Positions 1-9,683 are shown, numbered from the stretch's first letter. The stretch: 48,470 bases of DNA from Ruminococcus sp. YE71 (GCF_900119155.1 NZ_FPIR01000024.1:1-48470); one strand, 5' to 3'. The notes: generated from the sequence alone by a model not told the origin. Made by a program: numbers and translations.

Positions 1-1
1 C

Positions 2-31
2 GACAGTCTCGATGATTTCATCGACTTTTGA
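2..31 (+). CDS. Possible 3' tail of an upstream gene
   Basis: One frame reads D-S-L-D-D-F-I-D-F and then TGA, an acidic tail plausible for the end of a gene lying outside the window. A second frame is also open until a TAG at about 41-43, so the frame choice is uncertain. No function can be read from this fragment. Confidence 0.25.
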   Translation, partial: DSLDDFIDF

Positions 32-55
32 TATTACATAGTAGGAGGTTATACT

Positions 56-463
56 ATGAACGATAATGATAACATTGAATTCATGAGTGATGAAGAACTC
101 AGAGAAATGGAAAAGAATTTCGGCTTCGATATTTGCCTTAACGATGAAGAACGTCAGCTTATGCAAGAGCCTATTCGTTATTGGGGGCAGAAGTGGCAGG
201 AGTGGATAAGAGACTTCTATCCAACTGAGTATGAGATACTCAGAGGGAATGGGCGTTATTGGGTTATCCCCCGCATCATCGACAAGGAAGCGGCTGAAAT
301 GCGCAACAATCTTAGTGAATCCTATGATAATGCGTATTATCACACAAGACCCGATGGCAGCGATACGCTTGCTGTGATCCGCTGGGAGACTGAAAAGGGA
401 AACTACATTGACCATCAGATTTCAAGTAATGTGGTTTATGGCAGAACGAGAGTTGATGAGTAA
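56..463 (+). CDS. TnpV-like small protein
   Basis: A 135-residue acidic, soluble protein with no signal peptide or membrane segment. The start is set by AGGAGG 7-8 bases upstream of the ATG. The middle (about residues 39-80) has P-I-x-x-W-G-Q followed by an aromatic/charged helix, an E-I-L-x-x-G-x-x-W-x-I-P segment and I-D-K-E-A-A. This is the pattern I associate with the TnpV (transposon-encoded) family of Clostridia elements, whose biochemical role is not established. The C-terminal 45 residues do not match my memory of TnpV, so this may be a diverged relative. A strong hairpin follows the gene, so it probably ends a transcript. Confidence 0.5.
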   Translation: MNDNDNIEFMSDEELREMEKNFGFDICLNDEERQLMQEPIRYWGQKWQEWIRDFYPTEYEILRGNGRYWVIPRIIDKEAAEMRNNLSESYDNAYYHTRPDGSDTLAVIRWETEKGNYIDHQISSNVVYGRTRVDE

Positions 464-472
464 ATAAAAAAG

Positions 473-507
473 ATAAGAGAGCGGTTATCCGACCGTTCTC
501 TTATTGT
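473..507 (+). terminator. Rho-independent-type terminator
   Basis: A 13-bp stem (473-485 pairing with 492-504, one G-T pair) closes a 6-base loop and is followed by a short T-rich run. It lies just after the TnpV-like gene and separates it from the next gene. Confidence 0.7.
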
Positions 508-525
508 TTAGGAGGTTTTTGAAAA

Positions 526-942
526 ATGCAAAAGAATAAGAAACGTGATACTAATGATTCCTCTATCAAGCTGATACTTTCCGTAGGCGGCGAACAAACG
601 GAGATCTCGGCGCTTGATCTGAGAAAGTTTGAATTGATAAACTACTATATGCAGCAGAACAAGTCAGAGCGTAACGATTTCTTTTCAACCATTACGCAAA
701 GGCTTGCAAAAGAGTTTGAATCGGCAATTGAATCTGAGTACAAGAAACGTGTCCCGCGCTCGGTGCGTGAAATGTATGAAGGTCTGCTGACAAAATCGGC
801 TGTTTTCGGCGGTGAGGAAGAATCTGAACCGAACAAAGCTGCTGCCGAGCCGACAGTAAATGCTGAAAAGGCTGAATCCATAAGTGGTGAAAGGGTCGAA
901 TCCATCAGTACAGAAAAGGCTAAACCGAATGATGACACTTGA
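526..942 (+). CDS. Hypothetical protein, DUF6103-like
   Basis: A 138-residue soluble protein with AGGAGG 8-9 bases before the ATG. Residues 15-90 form a likely alpha/helical domain that includes the segment Y-K-K-R-V-P-R-S-V-R-E-M. This resembles the small DUF6103-type proteins often carried on Clostridia conjugative elements, a comparison made from memory and not verified. The last 45 residues are a low-complexity tail rich in A, E, S and K with imperfect E-K-A-E-S-I-S/E-R-V-E-S-I-S repeats. The gene overlaps the next one by 14 bp, suggesting translational coupling. Function unknown. Confidence 0.7.
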   Translation: MQKNKKRDTNDSSIKLILSVGGEQTEISALDLRKFELINYYMQQNKSERNDFFSTITQRLAKEFESAIESEYKKRVPRSVREMYEGLLTKSAVFGGEEESEPNKAAAEPTVNAEKAESISGERVESISTEKAKPNDDT

Positions 943-1294
943 AAAAAGGCTGCTCAAAAAGGGGTATGAAGAATTTTTCTTTTCTTTTAAAGAAATGAAA
1001 ATATACAAGCTCTGTGATTTGAACGTTAATACTGCGGTCATTCGTTCTGAGGACAGAACAGACGAATATTATGTTATAGTCAAACCGCAGCTTGACAAGG
1101 ATTCAATTAAGTGGGATCTCAAATTTGGAGTATATAAGGAAAAAGAAGCAAGGGAATATGCAAGAGAGCTTGATAATAAACTCGCAAGCAGTATAGAGAT
1201 CGTGACCGAGAAACCGCAAACGAAACAAATTACTGAACCTTCTGATGTAAAGAATACGGATAATATAATAAAGCCGAAACGTGGAAGAAAATAA
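929..1294 (+). CDS. Hypothetical basic protein
   Basis: The reading frame is open from 884, but the ATG-ATG pair at 929/932 is preferred. It begins a typical amphipathic helix (M-M-T-L-E-K-R-L-L-K-K) and overlaps the end of the previous gene by 14 bp, the usual arrangement for coupled genes. The product is about 121 residues, mixed alpha/beta, with no membrane segment, and ends in a basic K-P-K-R-G-R-K tail that could touch nucleic acid. I do not recognise the family. Its job is probably linked to that of the preceding gene. The start choice is uncertain. Confidence 0.65.
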   Translation: MMTLEKRLLKKGYEEFFFSFKEMKIYKLCDLNVNTAVIRSEDRTDEYYVIVKPQLDKDSIKWDLKFGVYKEKEAREYARELDNKLASSIEIVTEKPQTKQITEPSDVKNTDNIIKPKRGRK

Positions 1295-1364
1295 AAGCAA
1301 CTATAAAAGTAATTTGATAATAGTCAAACATTTACAGTTTATTAACTAATTGTTTCTGAAAATG

Positions 1365-1373
1365 TGTTATACT
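1365..1373 (+). promoter_or_regulatory. Extended -10 promoter for the CAP-domain gene
   Basis: TGT-TATACT is an extended -10 element. No good -35 hexamer sits 16-18 bases upstream. The region from 1295 to 1413 is AT-rich and non-coding, and AAGGAGG before the ATG at 1414 follows. Confidence 0.5.
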
Positions 1374-1413
1374 TTATATAAGGAAAAACTTTCTTACATA
1401 AGGAGGTCAGTGT

Positions 1414-2757
1414 ATGACAACAAAGAAAGCACTAACGGCGGCAATATCGTGTGCATCCGCTGCCATTCTCGTTTTCGGCGGTTTGATCGCTGTGCGAAAG
1501 ATGAAATCTGATAAAATAAAAACTGATGATTCGGATTCATCTGAAAGTGTGACTGTCACAGAGGATTTTTCCGATGAAGATGAAACCGTTGAAACTACTG
1601 TTGCTCCGGTAACTGAAAAATCTGAAACTTCGGTTGAAACAACTGCACCTGTTTCAACAACAATTTCAAGTACAACAAAGGCTGCTTCGACCACCAAAAA
1701 GACCACTACTACCAAAAAGGGAAATACGACCGGAACTACAACAAAAACAGTTGGTGGACATACAACTGTTGTTACCAACAGCGGCGGTACTAATGGCGGC
1801 GGGGGCGGCAATACTACTCAGGCTACTACTAAGTCAACCACCAAAAACACAACTACAACTGCAAAGCCGAACACAACAACTACTACAACTACGGCAAACA
1901 ATCAGCAGACTGAAACGCAAGAGATCACTCCGCCGGATATAAGTTATGTTACTTCAACAAGTGTTAATGGTACAAGTTGTACATTGACATGGAAACAGGT
2001 TGAATGTGATGGATATGAAATTTGGTATGCTGGTGCTGATACTCTTTTTGTTGAGAACTGGCCCATTAATTACTATAAACTTGGTATTGATATTCCAAAC
2101 GGGAATATAACAACTGCAACGGTAAGCAATCTTGTTTCTGAATCAAACTACTGTTTCCAGATTCAACCTTACAAATATAACAATGATGGAAGTAAACTTT
2201 ATGGATTTTATAGTGTTGAAAATAATACATGGCATGAAGAAATTGAAACAGAAGGCAATGCCGATGAGGAATACTCAAATGCACCGACTTGGGAAACAAC
2301 AACTAATGGTGTGACTGTAAGAATAGATTACGAAAAAACAAAAGAGTTTATAGATGCTGTTAATCAAGAACGAGTGTCTGCGGGTGTTCAACCTCTTGCA
2401 ATCAGCGCAAGATTTATGAATACAGCGGCATTAAGAGCAGCCGAGTTTTCTGTTCTTGCAAGTTTTCATCACGTTAGACCAAATGGACTTATTTGTTCGT
2501 CAGTAGGCGCAAATAATGAAAACATAGGCGGTGGGTATTCTCCATTTACTGATACTCCGCATAGAAATCTGATGCTTGGTTCACAATTCAGTTCAACAGG
2601 AGCGGCTGTTGTAGAACTGAACGATAAGTATGGTACGTCTTACTTTGTTGTTCAGCATTACGGCGGTGATGCGGATATTACTGAATCATATCAGTATCCG
2701 GCAACCGGAGACTATACTTTTCAAATAGAATCTAAAGTATATCACTGGAGCTATTAA
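1414..2757 (+). CDS. Exported CAP/SCP-domain protein with Thr-rich linker and Fn3-like domain
   Basis: A 447-residue surface protein. Residues 5-27 form an uncleaved-looking signal anchor. A negatively charged and then Thr/Ser/Lys-rich linker follows (about 35-168), interrupted by a Gly run. Residues 170-260 look like a fibronectin type III or similar beta-sandwich (C-T-L-T-W-K-Q then G-Y-E-I-W-Y). Residues 305-425 are a CAP (SCP/PR1, YkwD-like) domain: V-N-Q-E-R-V near the start, A-A-L-R-A-A-E-F, F-H-H-V-R-P-N-G, N-E-N-I-G-G-G and P-H-R-N-L-M-L. Bacterial CAP proteins are secreted and mostly of unknown activity. The start is fixed by AAGGAGG 7-8 bases upstream. The Thr-rich plus poly-Gly linker recurs in the Big2 protein at 42570. 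Confidence 0.85.
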   Translation: MTTKKALTAAISCASAAILVFGGLIAVRKMKSDKIKTDDSDSSESVTVTEDFSDEDETVETTVAPVTEKSETSVETTAPVSTTISSTTKAASTTKKTTTTKKGNTTGTTTKTVGGHTTVVTNSGGTNGGGGGNTTQATTKSTTKNTTTTAKPNTTTTTTTANNQQTETQEITPPDISYVTSTSVNGTSCTLTWKQVECDGYEIWYAGADTLFVENWPINYYKLGIDIPNGNITTATVSNLVSESNYCFQIQPYKYNNDGSKLYGFYSVENNTWHEEIETEGNADEEYSNAPTWETTTNGVTVRIDYEKTKEFIDAVNQERVSAGVQPLAISARFMNTAALRAAEFSVLASFHHVRPNGLICSSVGANNENIGGGYSPFTDTPHRNLMLGSQFSSTGAAVVELNDKYGTSYFVVQHYGGDADITESYQYPATGDYTFQIESKVYHWSY

Positions 2758-2760
2758 ATC

Positions 2761-2776
2761 TCTGCCACATGGCAGA
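2761..2776. repeat. 16-bp dispersed palindrome, copy 1
   Basis: TCTGCCACATGGCAGA: 7-bp arms TCTGCCA and TGGCAGA around a CA centre. It sits between the CAP-gene stop and its terminator. The same unit recurs at 9732, 17842, 30681, 33234, 33289 and 34263, in either orientation (CA or TG centre). Confidence 0.85.
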
Positions 2777-2794
2777 AAAAGAGAAAAAATAATC

Positions 2795-2831
2795 AAAAAA
2801 GTCGAGCATATAAAAAGTGCTCGGCTTTTTT
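2795..2831 (+). terminator. Terminator after the CAP-domain gene
   Basis: An A-run, an 8-bp stem (GTCGAGCA pairing with TGCTCGGC, one G-T pair), a 9-base loop and a T-run. The A and T runs can extend the stem, giving a possibly bidirectional terminator. Confidence 0.75.
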
Positions 2832-2880
2832 GTTTAAATAAAATTTTAGCCGAAAGGCAGAAAGGTAAGGTGTTGAACGT

Positions 2881-5800
2881 ATGAGTTTTAAATTTTCTAA
2901 GCTGGCGAAACGAATATGTTCAAGCGTTATGGCGGGTCTGACAGCCTTTTCAATTATTGGTTCGTCGTTACCTGTTATGACAGTACCGATCACAGCGGCT
3001 GCTGCGGAGGATAAGATCGAATTTCCTACAAGTGACGAATTTATCTCCAAAGCCTGTGAGCTGTTAGGTACAAAGTACACACTTGGCGGCAAGGGAGCTT
3101 CTGATCCGTGGGGAAACAATAAAATATCCTCGACGGTAGGAACCGGAGGAACACTCTACTCGGCAAGTGATGTTAAGAAGTATGGTGTTGACTGCACAGG
3201 TATCATCTATTGGTCTATGAGACAGCTTGGACTGTCCTCGACCGGGTATATCTGGCAGGCTCCCGTTCCGGTTGACACAGAGCATTGGCTGTATGATTCT
3301 AAAAGTCAGCGTATCACGTCGGCTTCACAGTTCCATTGGTATTGCACCAAAAATGGAATAACAGTTGAAGAAGTTGAAAAAACGGTTAAGAACGCTGTTT
3401 ACAACGAGGATTATGCCAATACTACTGCTTACAAGAATGCTACTGACAAGCCTATCCTCAGACCGTATTGGGAAGATGAGAATGGTAAAACACTTGCTCC
3501 CGGTTCTATAATCTTTGGCGAGGGGTATTATGCTAATGGTTCAAGTGTCGGTTGGCAGAACAATCATGCGTGGATATATCTCGGCGAGTTTGCAAACCGC
3601 GAAATGGTTATTGAAAAGCTTGTCAGCAAGTGGGGCGTAAGTCAGTCCGTTGCCGAGAAATGCACAATAGATACTGGTAACGGCAGCACACATTGGAGAC
3701 TTGAAGCGACTTCGGCGGTTCGCAACGGTATATCGGGTGTTATGGTCGATAATGCCAACGATGGTAAGGTTGCATCGGCTATGAGCGTCACCGGATATGA
3801 TGTATTCTATCATGATCTTGAGTTCAAAAAAGTCAATTCCGATAGCGCACTTGTAGCCGGATACAGCAGCACAAGTTCTCTTGCAAATGCAAAATGCACC
3901 TACGGTATCTATACTTCTGAATCAAACGCAAAGTCTGATACCAACAGAGTAGCGGTGCTTGAAATTGGCGCTGATGGATCAGGTTCTTTAAGTCTGCCGT
4001 ATTCTGCAAACGGGTATTATGCTAAAGAACTTACAGCTCCGGCTGGATTCAAGGTTTCTTCTCATGTTTACAAGCTCGATTACAGTAATGTAAATGAGTT
4101 TGAGGACGATAATGAAGTCGGCTCGATCACAATCAACAAGAACGTTGAAAGCACAAAGGCTGCAAATGTAACGTTTGTTGTCGAGGGCGGCGGTAAAACC
4201 TACACAAAGTCCGCAAAGATCAAAAATAACGGGACGATAGAGTTCAATGATCTTCCGGTTTATAGCTATGCTCGAAATGCGGATAATGCGATCTATGCAA
4301 AGTCTCCTATAACATACAAGGTTACAGAGACTATTTCGGTTGCTGACGATGGTGCTAAGTTTATTCTGCCTGCAACATGGAGCGTTTGCCTTGCTGACTA
4401 TGCTAATGCTGATTTTACTGTTGCACATAAATTCGTAAACAAGGAAACAAGCGGCAATCTTAACGTAACTAAGAATTTCCTCGATCAGAGCGGACACACG
4501 GTAGATATTTCGACTGTTGATGCAAGCGAGATCAACTTCGTGATCTATAACGAAGATAAGTCAAAGATCGTTAAGGCAAGCAAGGGAACAGACGGAAAAT
4601 TCATTTATCTTGATATGGTAAATGGTACACCGAGCGTTTCAAATTCAACTCGATTTGTTGTATCAGCAAATGGAAAGCTGTCTATTGCAAATCTGCCTGC
4701 TGGCACATACATTCTGCATGAAATCTCCGGCATCGAGAACAATTACACTCCTGCGGAGGACATTCAGTTCACGATTATTGCTGGCAAGACCGCTTCAATT
4801 CCAGTATCCAACTGGGAAGTTTCTTCTAACGCGACCGTTGAGAAGCGCGTTATCGACATTGACGGCGAATTACTTTACGATGAAGATCAGCTTTCAAGTG
4901 TTTACCGCCGCATCTCTTTCAAGGCGCACATTGTAGGAGGAAAATACATTATTGCTGAAAAGCTGTCCGATGGAGTATATTCCTATGTAGGACTTGCGGA
5001 CAGCGCTGCAAAGGGAACGAATTTCCTTCTTGACTATAATAAGGAAAGCGACCTTTTCGGAAAGGCAATACTGAATAATATTCCAAATACTGATGATATT
5101 GTCTTTGAAGAAAATGATCTTCCCGGTGATATGTGCAATTCTGAGAGAACAAGTGCAACTTCTCACTATTCTGATGGAGTTCGTACAACTGCGGTTATCA
5201 CAAACTCTTATAAGTACATTGAAGCATCCTTTACTAAGAAAGATGCGGACAGCGGTAATGACATTACCGGAGGTCTTTTCGGTTTATATGCAAACGAGGA
5301 CATTGTTGTTGACGGTGTGACTAAGTTTGTCAAGGACGAAGAGATCGAAGTTATTCCGGCTAATGGCGGAGTAAACGCATTCGCTGCAAAGCTGCCCGCC
5401 GGAAAGCGACTTGATATTACGGTGGCAGAAGGAATTACGGCTTATAGGTATGTTCCTTATCAGTATTATATCAAGGAAATAACTGCTCCTGACGGCTATG
5501 TGCCGGATGATACTAAGCACATTTTCAGTTGTTCTAAGAACATTGAAATGACATTCACTCAGATCGGCACTCCGTTCAGCACAGAAAATGTTGATCTTAC
5601 TAATGAACTGATACTTGGTCAGGTCAACATAATCAAGACTGATGCTGACACAAATGAACCTATCAAGGGCGCAAAATTTGATCTGTTCCGCTTCGGCGAA
5701 ACAACAGCATTTACTCAGCTTGTTACCGACGAAAACGGCAGAGCAACTGTAAAGGATCTGCCGCTTGGAAAGTATTCTATTGCTGAAACTGACCCGGCTG

Positions 5801-8800
5801 CTCCTTACTATCTGCCGAAGAATGCCGTAAGGACATTTGAACTTACAACAGATATGCTTGTGGCTGGCACAAGATATGCTGTTGCCGATTATCACTGCAA
5901 GAATAATAAGCAGAAAGTCAAGCTGACAGTATATAAGAAATGTGCTGAAACCAATAAGTATCTTGAAGGTGCTGTATTTGAGATTCTTGACGGAAACAAG
6001 ATCATTGATACTATCACAACAGATGCAAATGGTATTGCTGTAAATAATACCACACTTTACGCAGACAAGGAATACACGCTGTCCGAAAAGACACCTCCTA
6101 CCGGCTACTACGACACCGGTTACAGCGAGAAGTTCAAAGCAGATTATACCGATAAGACTATCGAGTACACCGAAATTGTCAAGAGCGTTGAGAACACACC
6201 TACTAATATCATTGTCAGCAAGAAAACGCTTACCGGCGAGGACGAGCTGCCCGGAGCAACACTTGTTGTTCTTGATATGAATGAGAATATAATCGACAAG
6301 TGGGAATCGACTTCCGAGGAACACAAGATCATCGGAAAACTTGTTCCCGGTGAGAGTTATATTCTCCGTGAAACTCAGTCTCCTAACGGCTATACCGTAG
6401 CTGAGGATGTTGAGTTCACTGTAAACCTTGACGGTACTGTACAGCACGTTGAAATGCGTGATGCTCAGACCGAGGTTCGTATCACAAAGTATGATTCTGA
6501 AACAAATGAACCGCTCAAGGGTGCTGTATTACAGATTCTTGACGGAACAAAGGTCGTTGACGAATGGACTTCAACGAATAAGGCACACGTCATAGCGGCA
6601 AAGCTCATTGCCGGAAAGGAGTATGTACTGCATGAGGTATCTGCTCCAAAGGGCTACTGCATAGCACCCGATCAGATGTTCACTGTATCGACTGACGGCA
6701 CTATCGACAAGATAAGCATGAAGGATAAGCCGACAGATGTATTTTTTGAAAAGAAAGACGATGAAGGCAACAATATCCCTGGTGCTACCTTACAGGTTAT
6801 CGGACCTGACGGTGAGGTAATCAAGGAGTGGGTAACTGATGAGTATGCGTATGAGATCAAAGCTGAACTTGAATCAGGCTTGACTTATACTTTGCATGAG
6901 AAAACCGCTCCGAAGGGCTACTACCTTGCGGCAGATGTTACGTTTACTGTTTCGACAGACGGAACCAAAGATCATGTAGTAATGATCGAAAAGCCGACTG
7001 TTGTGATTTTCTCGAAGAAGTCGCTTACCGGCGATGATGAGCTGCCCGGTGCGGAAATGTGGGTTACTGATGAAAACGGTACTATCTATGATAAGTGGAT
7101 AAGCACCAACGAGCCGCACATTGTCAAGGCTATGCTCGAAGTTGGTAAAACTTATTATCTGCATGAGGAAGTTGCTCCGAAGGGTTACTGTCTTGCAGAC
7201 GATATTAAATTCAAGGTTTCGACCGATGGCAGCGCAACATTGATTACAATGAACGACAAGCCTACTCACGTTGAGATTCTAAAGACCGATGATGAAGGAA
7301 ATCCGGTTATCGGTGCTGCGCTTGAACTTTACAATATGAATGGCGAGCTTATCGACGGATGGATAACAACTGAATATGCTTACGTCATTGAAGCTGAACT
7401 TGAAGCCGGTATCCAGTACAGACTTCATGAAGCTGATGTGCCGAAGGGTTACACCCTTGCGGCAGACATTTATTTTACCGTTTCTACTGACGGCAGCATT
7501 GATGAAATCATCATGCTTGAAAAGCCGACTATCGTATCGTTCAGCAAGAAGTCGCTTACCGGCGAGGACGAGCTGCCCGGTGCTGAAATGTGGGTCACTG
7601 ATGAGACTGGCGCGATCTACGATAAGTGGATAAGCACAACTAAGCCGCATATCGTCAAGGCTATGCTCGAAGCCGGCAAGGAGTACATTCTTCATGAGGA
7701 AGTTGCTCCGGTCGGTTACGTTGTAGCAGATGATATTAAGTTTAAGGTTTCCGAAGATGGCAGCGTTGACATAGTTACTATGTATGATACGCCGACAAGC
7801 ATTGAGATCACCAAGTATGATGCTGATACTGGCAAGGCACTTGCCGGTGCTGTATTACAGATCATTGATCCTGATGATATGAGCGTTATCGAGGAATGGA
7901 CTTCTACGGAAGAAGCACACACGATCGTCGCAGTTCTTATGGCTGGCAAGGAATACATTCTCCATGAAGTATCTGCTCCCGAAAATTATGAACTTGCTGA
8001 TGATGTTACATTCATCGTTTCAACTGACGGCTCTATCGACACAATTTCAATGTCAGACGTTCAGAAGAAGGGCAACGTTGAAATCCACAAGACAACTGAG
8101 GGTATGCTCAATCTCGGCGGCATCAAGTTTACTCTGAGCGGCACTTCTGACTTTGGTACAGAGGTAAGCATCGAGAGCGTAACTAATGACGATGGTATTG
8201 CTTACTTTGACCATATCCCGGTAGGCACTTACGTTATTACTGAGGACGGCGAGACTGCTCCTTACGCATACCTTGTTGCGGATGCAGTTGAAGTGAACGT
8301 TATGTATGCCGAGACAAGCATCGTTGAGATCTACAACGATGAAAAGAAGGGCAGCATCGAGGTTCACAAAACAACTGAGGGTATGACCGATCTCGGCGGC
8401 ATCAGATTCGTTCTTGAAGGAACTTCTGACAGCGGTCGTGAAATCATGATCGATGCTGTTACCGATGATAACGGTATCGCACTCTTTGAAAACATTCCTA
8501 TCGGCACTTATGTAATCACTGAGGACGGAGATACCGTACCGACTGCATACATGGTAGCCGAGCCGGAGAGCGTTGAGGTTTTCTATGCTGAAACTACTAC
8601 TAAAGAAATCTTCAATGATCTGAAAACCGGCAGCATCGAGATAGTCAAGAAAACAGAAGGACAGTTCAACATTGAGGGTATTGAGTTTATCCTTGAAGGC
8701 ACTTCCGATAACGGAAAAGAAGTCTCTGTAAGCGGAAAGACTGACGAGAACGGTAAGGTAACATTTATCAATGTTCCTGTCGGCACTTACACCATAACTG

Positions 8801-9600
8801 AGAACGGTGAGACTGTTCCGACAGCTTACCTTGTAGCAGAGCCGGAAACCGTCGAAGTATTCTATGCTGAGACTACCATCAAGGAGATTTTCAATGGTGA
8901 GAAAACCGGAACGTTCTCGGTTCAGAAAAAGACTGAGGGCATGACCAATCTTTCAGGCATTGATTTTGTTCTTGAAGGTACTTCTGACAGCGGCAGAGAA
9001 ATCTCAATTACAGCTACAACTGACGAAAAGGGACTTGCTGAGTTTGGTGAGATTCCTGTCGGCACTTACACAATAACAGAGGTTGGTTCTACTGTTCCCG
9101 CCGGTTATCTTGTAGCTGCTCCTGAAACAGTTGAGATCTTCTACGCTGAAACAACGGTCAAGGAGATCAAGAACGAGGAAACAAAGATCGAGATCTCCAA
9201 GCAGGATGCAACTACGGGCAAGGAACTTCCCGGCGCTCATCTGAAGCTGGTCGATAAGGACGGAAACACTATTGACGAATGGGTATCTACGACCGAGGTA
9301 CATAAGATCTACGGTAAGCTGAAAGCCGGAGAAACATATACACTTGTTGAGACAATGGCTCCTGATGGATACCTTATCGCAACAGCTGTAACATTCACGG
9401 TCAACAGCGATGGCACGGTACAGAAGGTCGTAATGAAGGACGAGCATAAGCCTACTGATTCTTCTAAGCCCGATACGCCTACAACTAATACTGGAACGCC
9501 GAATACTGATACTCCTAACCCCTCAACGGGTACAGCAGCCGGCACAGTTGTGATCTTAGCATCTGCCTGTGCGCTTGTTTTCTTTAAAAGAAAAAAATAA
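2881..9600 (+). CDS. Wall-anchored SpaA/Cna-B repeat adhesin with N-terminal NlpC/P60-like domain
   Basis: A 2239-residue surface protein. The signal peptide is about 1-42 (ends A-A-A-A-E-D-K). Residues 45-290 look like an NlpC/P60 cysteine peptidase fold: D-C-T-G at 104-107 (candidate nucleophile C105), N-H-A-W-I-Y-L-G with H229, and a possible third residue H271. From about 308 to 1100 there are several SpaA/Cna-B-like beta domains. Then come seven units of about 82 residues (from about 1108) with an early Lys and a Y-x-L-x-E motif, typical of internal Lys-Asn/Asp isopeptide folds. Four units beginning K-T-T-E-G or K-K-T-E-G follow (from about 1728), and an eighth 82-residue unit starts near 2101. 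The C-terminus is a Pro/Thr/Asp spacer, N-P-S-T-G (about 2213), a hydrophobic segment and K-R-K-K, a sortase substrate pattern. It probably forms a stalk for host or mating-pair contact. The enzymatic activity of the N-terminus is inferred only. Confidence 0.88.
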   Translation: MSFKFSKLAKRICSSVMAGLTAFSIIGSSLPVMTVPITAAAAEDKIEFPTSDEFISKACELLGTKYTLGGKGASDPWGNNKISSTVGTGGTLYSASDVKKYGVDCTGIIYWSMRQLGLSSTGYIWQAPVPVDTEHWLYDSKSQRITSASQFHWYCTKNGITVEEVEKTVKNAVYNEDYANTTAYKNATDKPILRPYWEDENGKTLAPGSIIFGEGYYANGSSVGWQNNHAWIYLGEFANREMVIEKLVSKWGVSQSVAEKCTIDTGNGSTHWRLEATSAVRNGISGVMVDNANDGKVASAMSVTGYDVFYHDLEFKKVNSDSALVAGYSSTSSLANAKCTYGIYTSESNAKSDTNRVAVLEIGADGSGSLSLPYSANGYYAKELTAPAGFKVSSHVYKLDYSNVNEFEDDNEVGSITINKNVESTKAANVTFVVEGGGKTYTKSAKIKNNGTIEFNDLPVYSYARNADNAIYAKSPITYKVTETISVADDGAKFILPATWSVCLADYANADFTVAHKFVNKETSGNLNVTKNFLDQSGHTVDISTVDASEINFVIYNEDKSKIVKASKGTDGKFIYLDMVNGTPSVSNSTRFVVSANGKLSIANLPAGTYILHEISGIENNYTPAEDIQFTIIAGKTASIPVSNWEVSSNATVEKRVIDIDGELLYDEDQLSSVYRRISFKAHIVGGKYIIAEKLSDGVYSYVGLADSAAKGTNFLLDYNKESDLFGKAILNNIPNTDDIVFEENDLPGDMCNSERTSATSHYSDGVRTTAVITNSYKYIEASFTKKDADSGNDITGGLFGLYANEDIVVDGVTKFVKDEEIEVIPANGGVNAFAAKLPAGKRLDITVAEGITAYRYVPYQYYIKEITAPDGYVPDDTKHIFSCSKNIEMTFTQIGTPFSTENVDLTNELILGQVNIIKTDADTNEPIKGAKFDLFRFGETTAFTQLVTDENGRATVKDLPLGKYSIAETDPAAPYYLPKNAVRTFELTTDMLVAGTRYAVADYHCKNNKQKVKLTVYKKCAETNKYLEGAVFEILDGNKIIDTITTDANGIAVNNTTLYADKEYTLSEKTPPTGYYDTGYSEKFKADYTDKTIEYTEIVKSVENTPTNIIVSKKTLTGEDELPGATLVVLDMNENIIDKWESTSEEHKIIGKLVPGESYILRETQSPNGYTVAEDVEFTVNLDGTVQHVEMRDAQTEVRITKYDSETNEPLKGAVLQILDGTKVVDEWTSTNKAHVIAAKLIAGKEYVLHEVSAPKGYCIAPDQMFTVSTDGTIDKISMKDKPTDVFFEKKDDEGNNIPGATLQVIGPDGEVIKEWVTDEYAYEIKAELESGLTYTLHEKTAPKGYYLAADVTFTVSTDGTKDHVVMIEKPTVVIFSKKSLTGDDELPGAEMWVTDENGTIYDKWISTNEPHIVKAMLEVGKTYYLHEEVAPKGYCLADDIKFKVSTDGSATLITMNDKPTHVEILKTDDEGNPVIGAALELYNMNGELIDGWITTEYAYVIEAELEAGIQYRLHEADVPKGYTLAADIYFTVSTDGSIDEIIMLEKPTIVSFSKKSLTGEDELPGAEMWVTDETGAIYDKWISTTKPHIVKAMLEAGKEYILHEEVAPVGYVVADDIKFKVSEDGSVDIVTMYDTPTSIEITKYDADTGKALAGAVLQIIDPDDMSVIEEWTSTEEAHTIVAVLMAGKEYILHEVSAPENYELADDVTFIVSTDGSIDTISMSDVQKKGNVEIHKTTEGMLNLGGIKFTLSGTSDFGTEVSIESVTNDDGIAYFDHIPVGTYVITEDGETAPYAYLVADAVEVNVMYAETSIVEIYNDEKKGSIEVHKTTEGMTDLGGIRFVLEGTSDSGREIMIDAVTDDNGIALFENIPIGTYVITEDGDTVPTAYMVAEPESVEVFYAETTTKEIFNDLKTGSIEIVKKTEGQFNIEGIEFILEGTSDNGKEVSVSGKTDENGKVTFINVPVGTYTITENGETVPTAYLVAEPETVEVFYAETTIKEIFNGEKTGTFSVQKKTEGMTNLSGIDFVLEGTSDSGREISITATTDEKGLAEFGEIPVGTYTITEVGSTVPAGYLVAAPETVEIFYAETTVKEIKNEETKIEISKQDATTGKELPGAHLKLVDKDGNTIDEWVSTTEVHKIYGKLKAGETYTLVETMAPDGYLIATAVTFTVNSDGTVQKVVMKDEHKPTDSSKPDTPTTNTGTPNTDTPNPSTGTAAGTVVILASACALVFFKRKK

Positions 9601-9633
9601 GCATCAAAATAACAGATAGCTAATCACCCTTTT

Positions 9634-9679
9634 GGGCATCTGCTCTTTAACGAAAGTTAAAAGAGCAGGTGCCTTTTTA
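9634..9679 (+). terminator. Strong terminator after the adhesin
   Basis: A long near-perfect stem, beginning GGGCATCTGCTCTTT, around a GAAA loop and followed by T5. It ends the adhesin transcript. Confidence 0.85.
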
Positions 9680-9683
9680 TGAG

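Noticed and set aside
1407-1811. Minus-strand open frame rich in Val and Pro opposite the Thr-rich linker
   Set aside because: It is the complement of ACA/ACT threonine codons; no ribosome site.
5284-6447. 387-codon open frame on the minus strand inside the adhesin
   Set aside because: It is the antisense shadow of repetitive, codon-biased coding sequence, has a Cys/Leu-rich unnatural composition and no ribosome site.
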